The position numbers and the translations under genes were made by a program. 6,757 bases of DNA. Source: an uncultured Campylobacteraceae bacterium (GTDB lineage Bacteria; Campylobacterota; Campylobacteria; Campylobacterales; Arcobacteraceae). The stretch covers positions 1 to 6,757 of the forward strand of contig CAJXPH010000147.1 in assembly GCA_913057765.1 (NCBI GenBank). Reading direction: 5' to 3'. Under the pieces are notes generated by a model, which was not told the origin of the DNA, made no database searches, and saw nothing but the letters and a program-made list of their open reading frames with translations. This document shows, in pieces, positions 1-5,564 of this stretch (position 1 is its first letter; every line of letters begins with the position of its first letter).

Positions 1-49
1 ATCTACACTATCCTCTTCGTCGGCAGCGTCAGATGTGTATAAGAGACAG
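1..49 (+). other. Illumina Nextera i5-side adapter (artefact)
   Basis: This is synthetic sequence. Bases 1-8 match the end of the P5 primer, 9-16 (tatcctct) match the Nextera i5 index S503/N503, 17-30 are the read-1 tail, and 31-49 are the 19-base Tn5 mosaic end finishing in agagacag. Genomic sequence begins at base 50. The layout is what untrimmed adapter read-through leaves at a contig end. Any reading frame that starts here, such as the ATG at 33, is false. Confidence 0.98.
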
Positions 50-431
50 GGATATAGATGGTCCATATATGTCATTACAATTGGCATATAATTATGGTGT
101 AGCCTTTTCTATGTTTTCTTTCTTAGAAGAGTATTTGAAATATATACAATTAGCATTAGTACTTGGTGGAATAATATATTTATATAAAAATCCAAATGTT
201 TTTGTAGATTATCATCTTCCTATTGCATTACTTTTTGCAGGTGGCTTATCTAATATTTTAGATAGGTTTACTTATGGTGGAGTAGTCGATTATTTTTATT
301 GGCATTATGGATTTAAATTTGCAATATTCAATTTAGCAGATGTTATTATAGATTTAGCAGTGGTCATTATTATATATAAACAGATAAAACAAGCAAGAGC
401 AGAAAAAAAAGAACAAGAGTTGAACTCTTAA
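50..431 (+). CDS. lspA: Lipoprotein signal peptidase (signal peptidase II), 5'-truncated
   Basis: LspA is an inner-membrane aspartyl protease that cleaves signal peptides from diacylglyceryl-prolipoproteins. About 126 genuine residues remain. The family is usually 155-170 residues, so roughly the first 30 (first membrane helix) are missing because the insert ends at base 50. Visible family motifs are the N-Y-G-V-A-F-S segment near the start, G-G-L-S-N-I-L-D-R, then G-G-V-V-D, whose Asp codon at 288-290 is a predicted catalytic residue, and F-N-L-A-D, whose Asp codon at 339-341 is the second. Three hydrophobic helices and a basic, Lys/Glu-rich C-terminal tail follow the usual topology. The frame is open upstream through the adapter to an ATG at 33, but those first residues (MCIRDR) are adapter-derived. 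The true start lies outside the window. The gene ends 87 bases before leuC, which appears to have its own promoter. Confidence 0.93.
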
Positions 432-445
432 AAATCTTTTGAAAT

Positions 446-475
446 TTGGGAGCTTAAAACAATTTTAGCTATAAT
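446..475 (+). promoter_or_regulatory. Predicted sigma-70 promoter of leuC-mobA
   Basis: A perfect -10 hexamer TATAAT lies at 470-475. A weak -35-like TTGGGA lies at 446-451 with an 18-base spacer. This would start transcription near 482, giving a leader of about 37 bases before leuC. Campylobacterota promoters typically have a strong -10 and a poorly conserved -35, which fits. Inverted repeats overlap this region and are described under findings. The call rests on motif and position only. Confidence 0.55.
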
Positions 476-518
476 CACCCAAAATCAATTAAAAGAAATT
501 TAATAAAGCAGGTTATAA

Positions 519-1799
519 ATGGGACAAACAATAACAGAAAAAATATTTAGTGAACATGTAGGAAAAGAAGTTTTTGCAGGTGAGATTGTAAGAAGTCCAA
601 TCGATATGGTAATTGGTAATGATATTACAACTCCTATTTCAATTAGAGCATTTGAAGAGGGTGGTTTTGAAAAATTAGCGAATCCAGAAGGTTTTGCTAT
701 TGTCCTTGACCACTTTATTCCAGCAAAAGATATTGCATCTGCGAATCAAGCAAAAATCTCAAGAGAATTTGCAATGAAACATGATTTAAAATATTTCTTT
801 GATGAAAAAGATATGGGTATTGAACATGCTCTTTTACCTGAAAAAGGTTTAGTATTACCAGGTGATGTTATTATTGGTGCAGATTCTCATACATGTACAC
901 ATGGTGGATTAGGTGCTTTTTCAACAGGTATGGGTTCAACTGATATCTCATTTGGAATGATTACTGGTGGAAATTGGTTTAAAGTTCCTGAAGCAATTAA
1001 AGTAGTGTTTAATGGTAAACCAGCAGATCAAGTAACTGGAAAAGATTTAATTTTAGAAATTATTAGAATCTTAGGTGTTGATGGTGCTTTATATAAAACT
1101 TTAGAGTTTACTGGTGAAGCAATTGCTCATTTATCAATGGATGATAGATTCTCTTTATGTAACATGGCTATTGAAGCAGGGGCAAAAAATGGAATTGTTG
1201 CTTATGATGAAATTACAAAAGAGTTTTTAGACCAAACTTCTGAATTAAATGATGGACTAAGAGCAGAACCTAAAATTCATTATTCTGATGATGACGCAAT
1301 CTATTGTCAAGTAATTGAAATTGATACTGATAAATTAGAGCCAGTTATTGCATATCCATTCTTACCTTCAAATGGTCACTCAGTTTCACAAGCAGTTGCA
1401 GATGAAATTAAAGTTGATCAAATATTTATAGGAAGTTGTACAAATGGTAGATTATCTGATTTTAAAGTAGCATCAGAAATCTTAAAAGGTAAAAAAGTTG
1501 CACGTCATGCAAGACTTATTTTAACTCCAGGTACACAAAAAATTCTTAGAGATGCAACAAAAGCTGGATACATTGATATTCTTGTTGATGCAGGTGGTGT
1601 TGTATCAAATCCAACTTGTGGAGCATGTTTAGGTGGATATATGGGAATTCTTGGTGATGATGAGGTTTGTATTTCTACAACAAACAGAAACTTTGTTGGA
1701 CGAATGGGTTCTCGAAGTTCAAAAATCTATTTAGCGAATAGTGCAGTTGCTGCTGCCTCTGCAATCTCAGGATATATTACAGACCCAAGAGGTTTATAA
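519..1799 (+). CDS. leuC: 3-isopropylmalate dehydratase large subunit
   Basis: LeuC is the catalytic large subunit of isopropylmalate isomerase. With LeuD it converts 2-isopropylmalate to 3-isopropylmalate in cytosolic leucine synthesis. The protein has 426 residues, matching the shorter LeuC/homoaconitase type (about 420) rather than the E. coli type (about 466). Aconitase-family motifs are present: A-D-S-H-T-C-T-H-G-G at 121-130, the first [4Fe-4S] cysteine C307 in G-S-C-T-N-G-R, the cysteine pair C367 and C370 in N-P-T-C-G-A-C, and the S-T-T-N-R-N-F-x-G-R-M-G segment at 386-397. The ATG at 519 is preceded by a weak purine-rich site (aagcagg, about 506-512) and gives a standard N-terminus. 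The stop codon is one base before mobA. The partner gene leuD is not adjacent downstream and must lie elsewhere. Because the short LeuC and homoaconitase types share a fold, the isopropylmalate assignment is strong but made by recognition. Confidence 0.95.
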   Translation: MGQTITEKIFSEHVGKEVFAGEIVRSPIDMVIGNDITTPISIRAFEEGGFEKLANPEGFAIVLDHFIPAKDIASANQAKISREFAMKHDLKYFFDEKDMGIEHALLPEKGLVLPGDVIIGADSHTCTHGGLGAFSTGMGSTDISFGMITGGNWFKVPEAIKVVFNGKPADQVTGKDLILEIIRILGVDGALYKTLEFTGEAIAHLSMDDRFSLCNMAIEAGAKNGIVAYDEITKEFLDQTSELNDGLRAEPKIHYSDDDAIYCQVIEIDTDKLEPVIAYPFLPSNGHSVSQAVADEIKVDQIFIGSCTNGRLSDFKVASEILKGKKVARHARLILTPGTQKILRDATKAGYIDILVDAGGVVSNPTCGACLGGYMGILGDDEVCISTTNRNFVGRMGSRSSKIYLANSAVAAASAISGYITDPRGL

Positions 1800-1800
1800 T

Positions 1801-2385
1801 ATGACTTATCCTTCATTTGAAATACCCTGTGTAATTTTATGTGGAGGAAGAAGCTCTAGAATGGGAGAAGATAAAGCTCTTCTTCCTTTCTCAAATTCAA
1901 ATTCTCTTACTGAATATCAATACAATAGATTAAAACCTCACTTTAAAAATATTTATATTTCTTCAAAAGTTGATAAGTTTAATTTTCTTAAAAATAAAAC
2001 TACTAATTTAATTTTAGATAAGGGTGAAATATATTCGCCAATTGTTGCATTAGAAACTATAATTGAAAGTATAGATTCTCAAAAAATCTTTATCATAACT
2101 GTAGATACACCTTTAGTAAAAATTGAATCTATGAAAAAACTGATTGATAAATCTTCTAAATACGATGCTACTGTGGCTCAAACAAAAAGAACACATAATC
2201 TATGTGGTGTTTTTGATAAGTCTAGCTTATTAGAAATAAAAGCTATGCTTAATAATGATATACATAAAGTAGGATATTTACTAAAAAATATTAATACTCT
2301 TTATGTAAACTTTTCCCTTGAAAACGAGTTTATAAACGTTAATGAAAAAGACGATTATTTAAGAGCAAAATCACTTATAAGCTGA
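1801..2385 (+). CDS. mobA: Molybdenum cofactor guanylyltransferase
   Basis: MobA transfers GMP from GTP to molybdopterin cofactor, giving the guanine dinucleotide form (MGD) used by periplasmic and membrane molybdoenzymes such as nitrate reductase and formate dehydrogenase. It acts in the cytosol. The protein has 194 residues, the normal size for MobA. The N-terminal nucleotide-binding signature is clear: L-C-G-G-R-S-S-R-M-G-E-D-K at 13-25, then A-L-L-P-F. A second motif, T-V-D-T-P at 100-104, carries the predicted metal-binding Asp102. The start chosen is the ATG at 1801, one base after the leuC stop. An upstream in-frame ATG at 1741 lies inside leuC and would add 20 residues unlike MobA, so it is rejected. 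The spacing implies translational coupling with leuC, although the two pathways are unrelated. Leucine and asparagine codons look more AT-rich than in leuC. No obvious truncation is seen. Confidence 0.9.
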   Translation: MTYPSFEIPCVILCGGRSSRMGEDKALLPFSNSNSLTEYQYNRLKPHFKNIYISSKVDKFNFLKNKTTNLILDKGEIYSPIVALETIIESIDSQKIFIITVDTPLVKIESMKKLIDKSSKYDATVAQTKRTHNLCGVFDKSSLLEIKAMLNNDIHKVGYLLKNINTLYVNFSLENEFINVNEKDDYLRAKSLIS

Positions 2386-2410
2386 GCTAATAATTATAAT
2401 TAATTTTTTC

Positions 2411-2443
2411 AGAATAGATTAAGTTTTCTGTTATTCTTTTTTT
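2411..2443 (+). terminator. Probable rho-independent terminator after mobA
   Basis: The arm AGAATA (2411-2416) pairs with TATTCT (2432-2437), with one possible G-T extension. A seven-T run at 2437-2443 follows directly. The loop is long (about 15 bases) and the stem is short and AT-rich, so the hairpin is weak. The position, 26 bases after the mobA stop and before an independent operon, supports the call. Confidence 0.5.
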
Positions 2444-2456
2444 GATAACCTTTCCT

Positions 2457-2484
2457 TATAAATAACTTATAACAAGGACATCGT
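2457..2484 (+). promoter_or_regulatory. Possible -10 element and ribosome binding site of the redox operon
   Basis: A TATAAA at 2457-2462 is a candidate -10 box with no convincing -35. A clear ribosome binding site AAGGA at 2474-2478 sits six bases before the ATG at 2485 and decides that start. If the -10 is real the leader would be only about 15 bases, so the promoter could instead be an alternative TATAAT at 2395-2400, upstream of the terminator. The ribosome binding site is secure; the promoter is not. Confidence 0.35.
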
Positions 2485-3969
2485 ATGGGAAACAATGAAG
2501 AGTTAAAAAAAGCACTAGATATTCTAGATGTTGAACTGAAGAAAAAGGGTATTTCAAGAAGAGATGCACTAAAAGTTGCAGGACTTGGTTCGGCAACTTT
2601 TTTAATGGGAAATGGAACTGAAGCAGAAGCTGCAACTATCGCAAGTGCAAGTGATGCAAAAGGAAAAATATTAATTGTTGGTGGAGGGTTAGCTGGAATT
2701 TCAACTGCTGCAAGGTTAACAAGTTCTTTATCGAATCCTGATATTACTGTTATTGAGCCAAATCCATTATCTGTATGTTATCAACCTGGACAAACATTAA
2801 TTGGTGCAGGTGTATGGGAAAAAGAAGATATCGTTTACAACACTAAAGATTATCTGCCAAGTGGTGTTAAAATGATAAAAGATAAAGTCATTGAATTTGA
2901 TCCTGAAAATAACAAAGTAATGACTGCTGGTGGAGAAACAATTTCATACGATTTTCTTATTGTTGCAACAGGTTTAGTACTTGATTATGGAGCAATTAAA
3001 GGATTAGATGGAGTAGGTTTATCATCAGAGCCAAATGCCGAAGTATCACAAAAGATTGGTAAGAATGGTGTCCATTCTATTTATTATGCAGATGGTGCTG
3101 TTAATACATATAAAGGTGTTCAAGAATTAATCAAAGAAGCAAAAACAGGTAAAAAACTAAAAGCATTATTTACACATCCTAATACTCCTATTAAATGTGG
3201 TGGAGCTCCAAAGAAAATCATGTATCTTACTGAAGCTAGATTAAGAGAAGCTGGAGTTAGAGATAATGTAGATATGTCTTTTTATCCTAATGGTGGAAAA
3301 ATGTTTGGTGTTCCAGAATATCACGATGCAATTGTAAAACAATTTGAAGCAAGAAATATGAAATGGGAATATAAAAATAACTTAGTTGAAATAGATGTAA
3401 ATACTAAAAAAGCAATTTTTGAAAAAAGATGGCTAGAAAAAGGTGAGTACGATCCTGATTTAGAAGATTATGACATGATTCCTATGAGTAAAAGAATTGA
3501 AAGAGATTATGACTTCATTCATATTACACCTCCTATGAGAGCCCCTGATGCTGTTAAAAATTCAAGTTTAGCATGGCAAAAAGGTAGTGCTTCTAAAGGT
3601 GGATGGGTAGAGTTAAATAAAGAAACTTTACAACATACTAGATATAAAAATGTATTTGGATTGGGAGATGTCGCTGGAATTCCGATGGGTAAAACTGGTG
3701 GATCAGTTAGAAAACAATACAAAGTATTAGTTGATAATTTAGTTTTAGCTATGGAAGGTAAAGAGTTAACAGCAAAATATGCAGGATACACAGTATGTCC
3801 ATTAATCACTGATATTGGTACAGTAATGCTTGCAGAATTTGATTGGACTAAAAAACCGACTCCTTCTTTTCCTCTTGACCCAACACAAGAAAGATACATT
3901 TGGTGGTTATTAAAAGTTTATGCACTTAAACCAATGACTATTCATGGAATGCTTTCAGGAAAAGCTTAA
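2485..3969 (+). CDS. sqr: Tat-exported sulfide:quinone oxidoreductase-like flavoprotein (type II)
   Basis: This is a predicted FAD enzyme of the SQR/flavocytochrome c sulfide dehydrogenase superfamily. SQR oxidises sulfide and passes electrons to quinone. The protein has 494 residues. Residues 1-50 form a twin-arginine signal (S-R-R-D-A-L-K at 24-30, hydrophobic stretch 31-41, probable cleavage after A-E-A near 49), so it should act in the periplasm. The FAD-binding G-G-G-L-A-G is at 66-71, A-T-G at 161-163 and G-L-G-D at 392-395. C238 (P-I-K-C-G-G-A-P-K-K) and C438 (Y-T-V-C-P-L) match the redox cysteines of human-type (type II) SQR as remembered. The T-P-P-M segment near 348-351 and the amphipathic, aromatic-rich C-terminus also match that type. 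C98 sits where flavocytochrome c tethers its flavin. It opens an operon; the next start is 11 bases downstream. The substrate could be another sulfur compound. The family call is strong, the exact reaction moderate. Confidence 0.85.
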   Translation: MGNNEELKKALDILDVELKKKGISRRDALKVAGLGSATFLMGNGTEAEAATIASASDAKGKILIVGGGLAGISTAARLTSSLSNPDITVIEPNPLSVCYQPGQTLIGAGVWEKEDIVYNTKDYLPSGVKMIKDKVIEFDPENNKVMTAGGETISYDFLIVATGLVLDYGAIKGLDGVGLSSEPNAEVSQKIGKNGVHSIYYADGAVNTYKGVQELIKEAKTGKKLKALFTHPNTPIKCGGAPKKIMYLTEARLREAGVRDNVDMSFYPNGGKMFGVPEYHDAIVKQFEARNMKWEYKNNLVEIDVNTKKAIFEKRWLEKGEYDPDLEDYDMIPMSKRIERDYDFIHITPPMRAPDAVKNSSLAWQKGSASKGGWVELNKETLQHTRYKNVFGLGDVAGIPMGKTGGSVRKQYKVLVDNLVLAMEGKELTAKYAGYTVCPLITDIGTVMLAEFDWTKKPTPSFPLDPTQERYIWWLLKVYALKPMTIHGMLSGKA

Positions 3970-3980
3970 AAGAGTTGATA

Positions 3981-4550
3981 TTGAAAAAAATATTAGTACT
4001 TAGTCTTATTTTATTATCTTTTCTTTTTGCAAATGCAGAAGAATTAACACTTGAAAAAGTTAAAGAAGTAGCTTCAAAGGCTACTTCCGAATTAAATTCA
4101 AAACTAAAAAAAGAGTTAAAAAAAGCAAAAAGAGATGATAAAATAAAGGGCATGGCTAGTTTTTGTATTGATGACTCTAAAAAAATAATTGACAAAATTG
4201 ATAAAAAATATGGTTCTAAAGTTTCAATTAAAAGAGTTAGTCTAAACAATAGAAGTGAAAAATCAAAAGCTTTAGAAAATGAAATCAATATTTTAAAAGC
4301 TTTCGATTTAATACAAAAGTCTGATGCTTATCAACCTAAACAAATAGTTCAAATTGTTGATGAAAATACATATAAAGTATATTCGCCAATTGAAATGAGA
4401 AGTAGAGATTGTAAAAAATGTCATGGTTTAGAAAAAAAGGTTGATAAAGATTCAAAAAAGAAATTCTCTGATGTTTATAAAAATAACAATGGTTATGGAC
4501 ACAAAAGTGGAGAAATTAGAGGCGCGGTTGTAGTAACCATCTCTAAATAA
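3981..4550 (+). CDS. Periplasmic DUF3365 (Tll0287-like) one-haem c protein
   Basis: The protein has 189 residues. A Sec signal peptide (M-K-K, then hydrophobic 4-16, likely cleavage after A-N-A at 19) sends it to the periplasm. A Lys-rich, probably helical region covers about 25-56. The DUF3365 domain follows, with F-C-I-D around C62, the R-V-S-L-N-N-R segment at 85-91, Y-S-P-I at 134-137, one haem c site C144-K-K-C147-H148, and the closing G-Y-x-x-K-S-G-E-I-R-G-A near 171-182. These match the Tll0287-like haem fold as remembered. The role of the family is unsettled; redox carrier or haem-based sensor are both possible. The TTG at 3981 is chosen because AAAAGAG (3968-3974) sits six bases upstream. 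The in-frame TTG at 3975 would have no spacing and adds two residues to the signal peptide. It lies 11 bases after the SQR-like gene and is surely co-transcribed. Confidence 0.83.
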   Translation: MKKILVLSLILLSFLFANAEELTLEKVKEVASKATSELNSKLKKELKKAKRDDKIKGMASFCIDDSKKIIDKIDKKYGSKVSIKRVSLNNRSEKSKALENEINILKAFDLIQKSDAYQPKQIVQIVDENTYKVYSPIEMRSRDCKKCHGLEKKVDKDSKKKFSDVYKNNNGYGHKSGEIRGAVVVTISK

Positions 4551-4573
4551 AAATGAGAAATAAAGGAATTCAT

Positions 4574-5236
4574 ATGCAAGTTAAAAAAGCAGTTTTAATA
4601 AGTTTCTTGAGCGTTATTTTTACTATAAGTGTTAATGCAGCTGAAATGAAATACTCAAATGCAGAAATTTATACGAAGATGTGTTCAAAATGTCATGGTG
4701 TAAATGGAGAAGGTAATCCAAAGAAAAAAGGACCAGCGTTAAATGATCAATCTGCTCATGAACTTGAAATTAGTTTATTTGATTTAAAGAGTGAAGGAAT
4801 GAATCAATCTTCTGGAAGTGATCATGAAGTTATGGAACACAATATGAAGAAGATAATTGAAAAAGGTATGGATTACGAACCAAAAAGTATGGGTGAATTT
4901 ATATTTGTAGCTTTTAATCCTGAAGCAAAATACTATAAAAAGATAACAGGGGATAAAACATATACTGTTTCTGAAATTTATGGAAAAATGTGTTCAAAAT
5001 GTCATGGTTTAAATGCTGAAGGTAATCCAAAGAAAAAAGGACCTTCTTTAGATGATAAAACAGCCCATGAAATTGAAGCAGATTTGATTGAAATTAGAGA
5101 TGGTGATATGAATCAATCTTCTGGAAGTGACCATGAAGTAATGGAACACAATCAAGAAAAGATTGAAAATAAAGGTATGAAATACGAGCCAAAAGCTATG
5201 GCTGAGTATATAGAGTCTCATTTTTATAAAAAATAG
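4574..5236 (+). CDS. Dihaem c-type cytochrome built from two tandem one-haem domains
   Basis: The protein has 220 residues. A Sec signal peptide covers 1-23 (V-K-K, hydrophobic 6-20, cleavage near N-A-A). Two homologous domains follow, about 30-114 and 133-217, offset by exactly 103 residues. Each carries C-S-K-C-H (37-41 and 140-144), then G-x-x-x-E-G-N-P-K-K-K-G-P and a conserved M-N-Q-S-S-G-S-D-H-E-V-M-E-H-N block. This resembles class I cytochrome c with a Pro-containing loop after the haem site. Axial ligand candidates kept in both copies are Met76/179, Met87/190, Met99/202 and Met106/209, and His62/165, His84/187 and His89/192; the sequence alone does not choose. The ATG at 4574 is preferred to the one at 4553 because AAGGA (4563-4567) is six bases before it and it leaves a normal signal peptide. 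It is the third gene of the operon and a plausible electron acceptor for the flavoprotein. Confidence 0.88.
   Translation: MQVKKAVLISFLSVIFTISVNAAEMKYSNAEIYTKMCSKCHGVNGEGNPKKKGPALNDQSAHELEISLFDLKSEGMNQSSGSDHEVMEHNMKKIIEKGMDYEPKSMGEFIFVAFNPEAKYYKKITGDKTYTVSEIYGKMCSKCHGLNAEGNPKKKGPSLDDKTAHEIEADLIEIRDGDMNQSSGSDHEVMEHNQEKIENKGMKYEPKAMAEYIESHFYKK
4661..5209 (+). repeat. Two direct repeats, 309-base period, inside the dihaem cytochrome gene
   Basis: Copy one is about 4661-4900 and copy two about 4970-5209, in the same frame. Two stretches are nearly identical at DNA level: the haem site through the G-N-P-K-K-K-G-P region (4679-4734 against 4988-5043), and 4799-4843 against 5108-5152, which differ at two of 45 bases, both third codon positions. 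The rest has diverged at protein level, which suggests duplication of a one-haem ancestor with strong constraint or local conversion on two blocks. Confidence 0.9.
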
Positions 5237-5245
5237 AGCAATAAA

Positions 5246-5274
5246 AAAAGTAAAGGAAGATCTCCTTTACTTTT
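5246..5274 (+). terminator. Perfect 12-bp hairpin, likely bidirectional terminator or operon attenuator
   Basis: AAAAGTAAAGGA (5246-5257) pairs perfectly with TCCTTTACTTTT (5263-5274) across a five-base loop, nine bases after the cytochrome stop. The downstream T run is only the four T of the arm, so termination on the plus strand may be partial. On the minus strand the stem is followed by seven T (complement of 5243-5249), which is a good terminator, but no minus-strand gene is seen here. It probably ends or trims the upstream mRNA and shields it from exonucleases. Confidence 0.75.
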
Positions 5275-5289
5275 AGTTTAGGATAAGAG

Positions 5290-5514
5290 TTGATAAATTT
5301 AAAAAAAGAAGTTTTAGTTTTCATAGTTTTATTTATAGTTTCATCTATTATAGTGCACCTAGATACTTGGCTATCTACTCCTTTAATACATTTACAAGAT
5401 CTATTCTCTCATCCAATGCCTTACCATCCTCTATTATATGTATTTTTAATTTATATGGTGATAGTTATACTAAGGACCGTTTTATCACTAATTATAAAAC
5501 TTTTTAAAAAGTAA
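5290..5514 (+). CDS. Small two-helix membrane protein, function unknown
   Basis: The protein has 74 residues and I do not recognise the family. Residues 1-6 are basic (K5, K6), a first hydrophobic helix spans about 7-22, and a second about 47-69, with a K-K C-terminus. The positive-inside rule places both ends in the cytoplasm and the loop 23-46 in the periplasm. That loop is striking: H23, D25, W27, H34, D37, H41, H46 and three prolines, including H-P-M-P-Y-H-P. These could bind metal or haem, or contact a partner. The start is TTG at 5290, with AGGA at 5280-5283 six bases upstream; no other in-frame start exists before M43. It lies 53 bases after the cytochrome gene, beyond a hairpin, and 50 bases before the b561 fusion, so it probably belongs to this redox locus through read-through. 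It looks like a real gene because its composition is structured and its spacing and ribosome site are good. Confidence 0.68.
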   Translation: MINLKKEVLVFIVLFIVSSIIVHLDTWLSTPLIHLQDLFSHPMPYHPLLYVFLIYMVIVILRTVLSLIIKLFKK

Positions 5515-5537
5515 TATTTTTTAAAAATGTATATATA

Positions 5538-5555
5538 TGAATGAATACTCATTAA
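5538..5555 (+). promoter_or_regulatory. Candidate operator: inverted repeat before the b561 fusion gene
   Basis: TGAATGA (5538-5544) and TCATTAA (5549-5555) are inverted repeats around ATAC, with one mismatch in seven pairs. The shape is like that of many TetR-family operators. It sits just after an AT-rich -10-like TATATAT run (5530-5537) and touches the ribosome site AAAGG (5554-5558). No regulator gene is in the window, so the repressor identity is open. A short RNA hairpin limiting ribosome access is the alternative. Confidence 0.35.
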
Positions 5556-5564
5556 AGGCAGATT

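Noticed and set aside
3519..3899. Minus-strand open frame of 126 codons inside the SQR-like gene
   Set aside because: It is antisense to a well-supported gene, has no recognisable domain, and no ribosome site precedes it. The AT-rich coding strand explains the open frame.
2485..3969. Naming the flavoprotein as a plain flavocytochrome c sulfide dehydrogenase subunit
   Set aside because: The C238/C438 contexts and C-terminal region match SQR type II better. Only the Tat signal, C98 and operon context are flavocytochrome-like.
3938..4288. Minus-strand open frame of 116 codons over the DUF3365 gene
   Set aside because: Its Phe/Ser/Leu-rich product is the mirror of the Lys/Glu-rich coding strand. 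It also overlaps two real genes.
2030..4393. Shared 15-base word (tatattcgccaattg) in mobA and the DUF3365 gene
   Set aside because: Both copies encode Y-S-P-I in unrelated proteins with the preferred AT-rich codons. There is no flanking similarity.
4567..4576. GAATTC directly followed by CATATG at a start codon, looking like a cloning junction
   Set aside because: Gene content and base composition continue smoothly on both sides, and short AT-rich sites like these arise by chance.
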